Assembly: GCA_028583405.1 (NCBI GenBank)
Contig: JAPTMU010000287.1
Span: forward strand, 124,001-188,000
Source: Pogonophryne albipinna
Taxonomy: Eukaryota; Chordata; Actinopteri; Perciformes; Artedidraconidae
Length of the DNA stretch: 64,000 bases
Reading direction: 5' to 3'
The notes under the pieces were generated by a model. The model had not been told where the DNA came from, made no database searches, and saw only the letters and a program-made list of their open reading frames with translations. A program made the position numbers and the translations under genes. This document shows, piece after piece, positions 55,427 through 64,000 of the stretch (position 1 is its first letter; each line of letters opens with the position of its first letter).

Positions 55427-56309
55427 ATGCTATCTTGGCTGTATTGCACTTCCTTCCTGCCAACTATTGAACTGTGTGCTTTGGTATATTCTGGGTTCAC
55501 CCTTCTTCTAGTGGTCACAGTATCTGAACCAATAGTCCATAGGGTTTTGCCCCCCATTTCTTACAGTGAAGTTTTGCTATGATGGTCAGTATGAATGAAT
55601 ACTCAGAAATACCTGACCCTATAAACCCAAAACAAGACACACATGTTAGAAATCTCTCTTCTGCAGGCAAATGGCCTTTTCAGTCGATCCTCTGAACCCT
55701 AAAGCGGAGTGGGAGGGATGGAAAATCAGGAAAAAAGTGTTTTGCTTCTGTTTTGATCAGACATTCAATCTGATTATTTTCACCCCAGCATTGCCAATAG
55801 AAATATTTTCCCCATTGTCCTTTTGGGTTGAATGTTTAGTCTGGATTTCCTTGCTAACCCACAATGTTCGGCTAAAACGTGTTTGTTTTTATGTCTGCCA
55901 ACGAGTCATGTACTGTATATCTAGAAACTCAGAACAAGACACACATTAATTTCTGCAGACAAATGGCCATTTTTGGTCCATGTGAGGGCCATCTGAACCC
56001 TAAGCAGGAGGGGGAAGGATTGGAAAAGTTGAAAAACCTTAGAAACAGTGCTGTTCTTAGACTCCGATTTAAGTTTTCTTACTGCATATGCAGAGATAAA
56101 GGTTTGGCATGGATGCTCTACAGTTCGAGGGAGAGGGTAGTTGTGTATCTGTCATTATCAGACATTTAAACTGGTTATTTTCACACCAGCATGCCCATAG
56201 CAATCTTTGACCCCATTGTCCTGAATGTTGAGTCTGGATTGCCTTGCCAACATTCGGCTAAAACCTGTGTTTTTCACGCCTGCCAACGCGTCATGTACTG
56301 TATATATAC

Positions 56310-58660
56310 AGTAACTCCAGATGAGGTCACCGTCACCACATTTCCAGTCATTATCATGTTCCATGACTTCAGCCTTTTTACAGTTTTATCCCCTGCAGTC
56401 CAGACCTCGATACCTCAAACCGGATTGAGCAATGTGGTTTATCTCTGGGAGGAAATAGCAGAGGGCAAGTAGATGGATGGTTTGTACCTTTCACTCCGCT
56501 GCCCTTCCCTGGAGGCAAACGCCAATTTAGGAAACCACTACTTTGTCATTATTTGAAGTGTAGGTTTGTTTTTTGGCTGTATATGAGAGAGAAGTATCGT
56601 CCCATCTGTGGAGCAAAGCAACGTCCAACCCCCCCTAAACCAGCCAGACTGAAATGCCTCCACTCAGTCACGTAGCAAAAGAATGTGGGTTGGTCTACTG
56701 GAGAGGAAAATGTTTATTTAATCGCTGCAAATAGTCTGAGAGGAAAAGCTCCGAGCTGGTTTTTGACGGCCTCACACTGACTGTGAACTAACAAACTCTG
56801 GCTGAGTTTTCTTAGATACTCACTATTCTTTTCCTACATAGATAAACCTATCACTCTTTATCGGTCCATCAAAGTTACAAACCAAGACGGAAAGCTGTTG
56901 AATTGGCCAATGTACATCTGATATTTGTGGACATTTGTTTGTGTGTTGAAGGGTTAGGGTTTGATATTAAACCCTAGAAAAGTCATTTCCAGGTTTACAT
57001 ATCTTCAGATGCTTCACTCCTACAGCCATGATGTTTTGTAGCTTAACAGACACATTGGTGTACGACTGATAGAAATGATTCAAAGGCACAAGCAGATGTC
57101 ATATATTTCAGCACTGGCCCTTGAAATTGTAAAAGATGTACAAAATAGGTGTTTTTGGGGCCTGAAGCAGTTACTAAAAGCACATGTATATAGATGCTAC
57201 AACATTGCCTGCTTAAAATATAGTTTTTTAAATGATCTGGCCAATTTAAACAGAGCCACAAAGGAAATATGGACTCATTTATAGCACCATGAATCTTTTT
57301 GTGAAATGGGGTATATAGTATGTGTTAGCTTTTAATAAGGCACAGCTTTATAAGTGGTACATAGAGAAGTTTAATGTTTTTTCAAATGTAGATTGTAGTG
57401 GGCAAGGTGCTGCCAATTCCCTATCCTGTTGTCTATATATTGAACAGGTTTTTACGCCATAAAGCAAAATAATGGGCTAAAAGGTGCTAAAACGCCCAAT
57501 AAACTAAGGGGGACTGTAGTTTTGTGTAAACTTAATTGTACATCCGTCCTTACTTCTCCTCCCACTTACATTAAACACATCTAACTGATGCATTTTAAAC
57601 AGAAAACTGTTTTAATTACTCAGCAGGTAAATCTGGGTTTGGTTGATGTTGTGCAACAGAGACACATTTAAGGCCAAAATAACTTCAGTATCAGTAGTAT
57701 GTTAGTGTCCCAGTGTCTGTGGTTAGAGATGAAGTAGTGGTGGAAATAAATGTCAGTCTCCTAATTACCTCCTACTGCATGTGCACTCAAAATGCTCTTT
57801 TAGTGCTTTTTCTGACTGGTGCTTTCCAGCGACACACTGTAACGTTTTGCACGTGCTACCTTCAGCAGGGGGTCACGGTGTTAAGCATTAATAAAAGGAA
57901 TCGCCGGCGAAATGTTTGGGCAATCTGGAAAAGATTTACAAGCAGACGCAAAAGCTGGGGGTTTTTGCATGTTACGTCACACAGGAAATACTGTTTCTAG
58001 ACGCACGTATGGCCTGTTAACATCACATCAGAGTGCATCGAGGCAGAACATGGAAACTAATACGTTCCTCAAATGAACTCCAGTTTGTTCACTTTGAATG
58101 AACTAGAGTGGGAATTAATTACACATAAACCGTATTATAAATGATATACACCAATAGCATAAACAGGTATTTCGTCTGTGATCAAAACAAGTTAGATAAG
58201 GAATCGGAACAAATAGGAATATTGCAGGAAAACTCAAAATGTATACATAATACAGATATATACGGAAATAAATGAGGATTTGTTATGAATATATATAAAA
58301 AATTAGCATCAGGATACTTTATTTATCCCGGGGGAACTTAGGTTTTCTGACCGTTGCTCCATTTTAACGCAATTGTATAGACATTAGAAGATGATGTAAA
58401 AATGTGTGATAAAACTATCCAAAAAATGTAATAAAAAGAGTACAAAAAATAATATATATAATCATTATAATTTAAAGCAAAAATATGCATTAAGAATTTA
58501 ATATAAAATCCAAATGTTTATTTAGAAATACAAGTTTAAAGTCAAAATGTGCAATAAAAGCATGAAATACAATTGAATAAATAGATGAACATATGCCAAT
58601 ATACAGTATATACGAGTCCAAAGTAGGTACATACAGTACATCTTGACATATATACATATT
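56310..58660. other. Intron sequence with a LINE 3'-end trace
   Basis: AT-rich, no gene called. Positions 58314-58360 (ACTTTATTTATCCCGGGGGA, then AACTTAGG) resemble L2/CR1-type LINE 3' ends. Short open frames look random. Confidence 0.5.
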
Positions 58661-58702
58661 TGATTGACTTATTTGCACCTCTCTCAATGTTTCTGTCCAC
58701 AG

Positions 58703-58914
58703 AACATGGATATCCAGGTGGAGGATGTGCGCATCCGAGCCATCCTGTCCTCGTACAGGAAGCGGATCCCGATGACGGAGGGCTACGTGGAGGTGAAGGA
58801 CGGCGGGAAATGGAAACAGATCTGTAACACGGAGTGGTCTCCGCTGAACGCCCGAGTCATCTGCGGCATGTTCGGCTTCCCCGGAGAGAGGAAGTACAAC
58901 GCCAGGGTCTACAA
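58703..58914 (+). CDS. loxl2: Lysyl oxidase-like 2, third coding exon (start of SRCR 2)
   Basis: The acceptor TTCTGTCCACAG precedes 58703 and the donor GTGAGT starts at 58915. The frame continues from exon 2 in phase 0 with NMDIQVEDVRIRAIL, then YRKRIPMTEGYVEVK, KQICNTEW, VICGMFGFPGER and YNARVYK. This is the second SRCR domain of LOXL2 and agrees with the family through the linker IQVEDVRIRAIL. It ends in phase 2. The rest of SRCR 2, SRCR 3 and 4 and the lysyl oxidase catalytic domain lie beyond the window. The intron before it is 53,398 bp and contains the tRNA array. Confidence 0.95.
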
Positions 58915-59224
58915 GTGAGTACAACTGTAACGTATTTGGTAGAGCTGTACCAAAAAGTTCAAACCATTGAAGCTTTAATGTAAGACAGCTGCAGGAGGGA
59001 GTCCTAAAACTTAGCATTTGAGTACTTTGTGTTCCCTGGTCTGAAAATCAATGGTTTTTGAATGTGTTTTTGGTTGTTATCCTGAAATAAGGTCTGTGGT
59101 TAACACAAGCTGAAGAGATTTTTGTTCAACGACATGTAATACATCAGTAAATACCCCACTGGTGAATTTAAAAACGGTGGTCGCTAACAAGTGTCTAAAT
59201 GAGACGAATAAACGTCATCACGGC

Positions 59225-61489
59225 CAACATTAGCCGCCTTTAGCTTAGCGGTGGTGATGTGAAGTCATGTGACCGTGCTGTAGTTCCTTTATAGCCCAAC
59301 ATTAGCCTCCTTTAGCTTAGCGGTGGTGACGTGAAGTCATGTGACCGTGCTGTAGTTCCTTTATAGCCCAACATTAGCCTCCTTTAGCTTAGCGGTGGTG
59401 ACGTGAAGTCATGTGACCGTGCTGTAGTTCCTTTATAGCCCAACATTAGCCTCCTTTAGCTTAGCGGTGGTGACGTGAAGTCATGTGACCGTGCTGTAGT
59501 TCCTTTATAGCCCAACATTAGCCTCCTTTAGCTTAGCGGTGGTGACGTGAAGTCATATGACCGTGCTGTAGTTCCTTTATAGCCCAACATTAGCCTCCTT
59601 TAGCTTAGCGGTGGTGACGTCATGTGACCGTGCTGTAGTTCCTTTATAGCCCAACATTAGCCTCCTTTAGCTTAGCGGTGGTGACGTGAAGTCATGTGAC
59701 CGTGCTGTAGTTCCTTTATAGCCCAACATTAGCCTCCTTTAGCTTAGCGGTGGTGACGTGAAGTCATGTGACCGTGCTGTAGTTCCTTTATAGCCCAACA
59801 TTAGCCTCCTTTAGCTTAGCGGTGGTGACGTGAAGTCATATGACCGTGCTGTAGTTCCTTTATAGCCCAACATTAGCCTCCTTTAGCTTAGCGGTGGTGA
59901 CGTCATGTGACCGTGCTGTAGTTCCTTTATAGCCCAACATTAGCCTCCTTTAGCTTAGCGGTGGTGACGTGAAGTCATGTGACCGTGCTGTAGTTCCTTT
60001 ATAGCCCAACATTAGCCACCTTTAGCTTAGCGGTGGTGACGTGAAGTCATGTGACCGTGCTGTAGTTCCTTTATAGCCCAACATTAGTCTCCTTTAGCTT
60101 AGCGGTGGTGACGTGAAGTCATGTGACTGTGCTGTAGTTCCTTTATAGCCCAACATTAGCCGCCTTTAGCTTAGCGGTAGTGACGTGAAGTCATGTGACC
60201 GTGCTGCAGTTCCTTTATAGCCCAACATTAGCCTCCTTTAGCCTAGCGGTGGTGACGTGAAGTCATGTGACCGTGCTGTAGTTCCTTTATAGCCCAACAT
60301 TAGCCTCCTTTAGCTTAGCGGTGGTGACGTGAAGTCATGTGACCGTGCTGTAGTTCCTTTATACCCCAACATTAGCCTCCTTTAGCTTAGCGGTGGTGAC
60401 GTCATGTGACCGTGCTGTAGTTCCTTTATAGACCAACATTAGCCTCCTTTAGCTTAGCGGTGGTGACGTGAAGTCATGTGACCGTGCTGTAGTACCTTTA
60501 TAGCCCAACATTAGCCTCCTTTAGCTTAGCGGTGGTGACGTCATGTGACCGTGCTGTAGTTCCTTTATAGCCCAACATTAGCCTCCTTTAGCTTAGCGGT
60601 GGTGACGTCATGTGACCGTGCTGTAGTTCCTTTATAGCCCAACATTAGCCTCCTTTAGCTTAGCGGTGGTGACGTCATGTGACCGTGCTGTAGTTCCTTT
60701 ATAGTCCAACATTAGCCACCTTTAGCTTAGCGGTGGTGAGGTGAAGTCATGTGACCGTGCTGTAGTTCCTTTATAGCCCAACATTAGCCTCCTTTAGCTT
60801 AGCGGTGGTGACCTGAAGTCATGTGACCGTGCTGTAGTTCCTTTATAGCCCAACATTAGCCACCTTTAGCTTAGCGGTGGTGACCTGAAGTCATGTGACC
60901 GTGCTGTAGTTCCTTTATAGCCCAACATTAGCCATCTTTAGTTTAGCGGTGGTGACCTGAAGTCATGTGACCGTGCTGTAGTTCCTTTGTAGTCCAACAT
61001 TAGCCACCTTTAGCTTAGCAGTGGTGAGGTGAAGTCATGTGACCGTGCTGTAGTTCCTTTATAGCCCAACATTAGCCTCCTTTAGCTTAGCGGTGGTGAC
61101 CTGAATTCATGTGACCGTGCTGTAGTTCCTTTATAGCCCAACATTAGCCACCTTTAGCTTAGCGGTGGTGACCTGAAGTCATGTGACCGTGCTGTAGTTC
61201 CTTTATAGCCCAACATTAGCCACCTTTAGCTTAGCGGTGGTGACGTGAAGTCATGTGACCGTGCTGTAGTTCCTTTATAGCCCAACATTAGCCTCCTTTA
61301 GCTTAGCGGTGGAGACGTGAAGTCATGTGACCGTGCTGTAGTTCCTTTATAGTCCAACATTAGCCACCTTTAGCTTAGCGGTGGTGACGTGAAGTCATGT
61401 GACCGTGCTGTAGTTCCTTTATAGCCCAACATTAGCCACCTTTAGCTTAGCGGTGGTGACGTGAAGTCATGTGACCGTGCTGTAGTCCT
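59225..61489. repeat. 72-bp satellite in loxl2 intron 3 (about 32 copies)
   Basis: The unit contains ACATTAGCCTCCTTTAGCTT, AGCGGTGGTGACGTGAAGTC, ATGTGACCGTGCTGTAGTTC and CTTTATAGCCCA. At least six copies lack five bases between GACGT and CATG, which makes TGACGTCATGTGAC. It begins about 310 bp after exon 3. Confidence 0.97.
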
Positions 61490-64000
61490 TTAGCATAACG
61501 TTAGCTTTTTACTTGAAAAATCTATTTGTGAGTGTTAATATGCAAAGAAAACATGGTTTCAAAAAAAATTCAGAAAACATTATTGTTTTCAGACGGATCC
61601 AAACATTCCCAATAGATTTAACAATCCAATAAATAAACTGTTGTTATGTCTAAAAGTAAATTTAGTTTGATAAAAGAAGGATGTACTCATGTCTAACGTT
61701 CACAACATGTTTTCATCCAACCAAATAATCTGTTTCAGTCCATATTTTTTGGTGCTTTGCCTCAAAAACAACTTTTTTACTGCTATAAAAAACTTCTTGG
61801 GCATTGAAGGCGATGAATCACTTTCACAGCCTTAGTATTTCGCAATGATGTGGTCCAACAATGAAATACTGTGAGTCAGGGGCTGTTTTGTTGCATAACT
61901 CAGGGGAGGTGAAAGAAGGTCAATACTGATCTGTTTTGATATCTTACATGTTTACCAGTCAACTCTGAGGAGCAATATATGGTTGTTTAAGTTTATTTAT
62001 AGGGAAATGATGATTGGTATTTTTCCTCATAACACTTTGCTTTACTTAATGATTATGAGAAATATCTATATCAAACTTCTGCCTTTCCCACGCTAAACCC
62101 TAGACAAAACAACACAAGTTAGTCAGGATTCCCTTTCATTTCTCACTATTGTACGGGTTTAAAACATCATTTGTAGAACTATAATTGGTTTAACCCTGTC
62201 AATGTATTTGCTACCCCAGCGTGAAGTATATGTACCCGATTTCTAGCTCTGTCTTAGTCTCCTCCACAGTGTCTTTAGCTTCAAAATGCTCCACTATGTT
62301 TCTCTCTGCTGAGTTGTAATCAGGTAGTGTATAGTGGGTTTAGTGTATGTCTTGTGGTTTTTTCACGAAACTGTGTCTCAGGGCTTCTTAACATTTAACA
62401 ACCTATTACTGTGTCATACCCACTTAACGGGAAGAAACTCAGCTAACAGACGATACGAACCATTTTTACCGAAACAAAACACAAGTCTGACAAGAAGCGT
62501 CTAAATGAGCCCTGAGCGAAAAAATGCTAACACACTTAGCACAGAACTCACGGTAAAAATACTTTATTACTTATCGGATCTGCACAAACAAGATATCAGC
62601 TAGCAAGCTGAGATTCCACAGATTCTAGATGTATAAGTATCACCACTGAGCGATCAAAACTCGCTACACGGGAAGCAAACCCAGACGACGTAGCTTTTGG
62701 GAGCAAAATCGGTAAATTGTCTTACCTTTGCTGTTGTTCTGATCAGAAGTTGTGTTCAATGGCATTAAAACGATAACATCGCTGTTTAAGGTTAATCCAA
62801 TGTCTGTCAAATTATTTCTGATAATCCATCAGCAATAAACCTAGTTTTCAGTTTTCAGAGCGTAACATAGCTTTCGTCTGCGTGCGCATCACTCTCACTC
62901 CTGAATGTAACATGTAGGTGGATTTAGGAACCTCCCCTCGATCCCATTGGCTCTAACGGTTCAAAAGAAATGTCAATCATCAAAATCAACCGAGGGGGGC
63001 AGAGATATGGAAAATCCACCCAAATGACCCCAGAGGTGTTTTCTTTTCTAAATCTCTCTAAAAAGGTCAAATGTCTCTTGTTTTGCATCAATCTTGATAC
63101 AGGGTACTTATTATATGTTGTAGTTTGGATTCCTAAAGCTTTTAGTCTATCCCATCATTCAAGGTTAGTTTTCACTATAAGTAATGTTTTGGACGGACAC
63201 TATCATTTACATTTTTATACTGTGTTCAATCTGAATTTACTTTAAAATAAAAAAGTTCTATATTGATTCTGACTCTTCTACATTCAACTCACAGGTTTAT
63301 CATTGCTTTGAGAACAAAGATTATTAATTTAACCCTTTTAGAAGTGAAGAGTGAAGATAGATGAAGTTAGTGAAGTTATGGTCATTTGTTCTGGGAATGT
63401 CATTTTCGAGCCTGAGACCTGAAAAACAGGCTCGGGGCTTAACAGGTTAGAACAGCCTGAGTTGTCTGTTATACAAGTTAAAGAAATGGTGAGGCCATAA
63501 TAAAACCAAAACAATAAGCTGAAAGACTAAAAAATGTGTCAAATAACTGAGATTAATTTAAGCGTTGGATGATTATTCTTTGGGCTTTAATCACTACAAG
63601 TAGCTCCTTATACATTATCCACAAAATACTGCTTCAAAAATATGAACCATCCTCACTCAATTTAATTGTACCCTATTACCTCTGTTTTGGTCTCCTCCTA
63701 CGTCCCTTCTAAATGCTGCACTATGTTACTGTCTGCTGTCTGCAGCTGAGAAAATATTGAAAAGTGGGTTCATAGGATCTGCCTTTTTATATAAAACAGC
63801 CTGATTTGGCTGGAATACAAGTGGATGAGACAGTAAATCAAACCAGCAAAGTATCGGGCCATAATTGAACCAAAACAACGAGCTGAAAGACACACCATGG
63901 CTTCAAAGAACTGAGATTATTCTCTGGGGTTTCACTACAAGCAGCCCCTCATGTGTTACCCTGATCCATTGTTGAATATGTACCGTGTTTAAACAACACC
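61490..64000. other. loxl2 intron 3, imperfect duplications
   Basis: No exon seen. Segments at 63450-63620 and 63795-63960 share AACAGCCTGA, GGCCATAAT, GAACCAAAACAA-like and GCTGAAAGAC motifs. 62260-62320 and 63690-63750 share GTCTCCTCC, AAATGCTNCACTATGTT and CTCTGCTG-like motifs. They are old local duplications. The 91-codon frame at 62970-63245 has no recognisable domain. Confidence 0.5.

Larger units (their letters stand above)
52840..56310. repeat. Degenerate direct repeat family
   Basis: A module of about 90 bp (ACACACATGTTAGAAATCTC, TGCAGGCAAATGGC, CCTAAACAGGAAGGGGAGGG) occurs near 52855, 54862, 55130, 55630 and 55932. A sister motif, TCATGTACTGTATAT, is at 55908 and 56291. The nest of transposons sits between copies one and two. 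Possibly an old tandem array related to the tRNA spacers. Confidence 0.65.

Noticed and set aside
58490..59017. Minus-strand 175-codon frame over exon 3
   Set aside because: Shadow of the loxl2 SRCR exon plus AT-rich flanks.

Overview
The window is vertebrate nuclear DNA, almost certainly from a teleost fish. It is intron-rich, packed with fish-type interspersed repeats and satellites, and carries three spliced exons whose product closely resembles lysyl oxidase-like 2. No bacterial, organellar or viral gene set is visible. Nearly all long open frames here come from tandem repeats or transposons.

Gene frame: a loxl2-type gene runs left to right. A GC-rich segment with a GC box and a possible 5' non-coding exon ends at a GTAAGA donor (542). 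The first coding exon (4323-4656) holds the signal peptide and half of SRCR domain 1. Exon 2 (5129-5304) completes SRCR 1. Exon 3 (58703-58914) starts SRCR 2. Splice phases join exactly (1, 0, 2), and the gene continues beyond the window. Intron 2 is about 53.4 kb and holds almost everything else.

Intron 2, left part (5.3-24.4 kb): a tRNA-derived SINE, a 23-bp minisatellite caught in a 1,466-bp tandem duplication (6.47-9.94 kb), 37-bp, 57-bp and 22-bp minisatellites, a long CA repeat, two hAT-type elements (14.69 and 20.36 kb), a 5'-truncated LINE with an 11-bp target duplication, and an element with palindromic ends (22.98-24.36 kb).

Intron 2, centre (24.4-55.4 kb): a very large array of tRNA-Gln genes with anticodon UUG, nearly all on the minus strand, antisense to loxl2. 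I count 49 full-length (72-nt) copies and 9 truncated ones. From 24.7 to 42.0 kb they form higher-order units of about 1.72 kb (variants 2.0-3.0 kb) with fixed spacings of 305, 307, 550 and 569 bp. Each slot has its own T-stem state. At 42.0 kb an inversion junction cuts a tRNA in half. From 44.5 to 55.4 kb a second, more diverged array type follows, with one inverted tRNA (49.91 kb), two D-arm-deleted copies and several transposon insertions. No run of four T follows the tRNA 3' ends closely in any spacer class I read.

Intron 2, right part (52-58.7 kb): a three-level nest of transposons (53.12-54.81 kb), a family of degenerate direct repeats, and ordinary AT-rich intron. After exon 3, intron 3 begins and holds a 72-bp satellite of about 32 copies (59.2-61.5 kb), then AT-rich sequence with weak duplications to the end.

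The most notable object is the intronic tRNA-Gln(UUG) array: its size, phased structure, antisense placement and lack of nearby Pol III terminators. All calls are from reading the sequence; no search was run.
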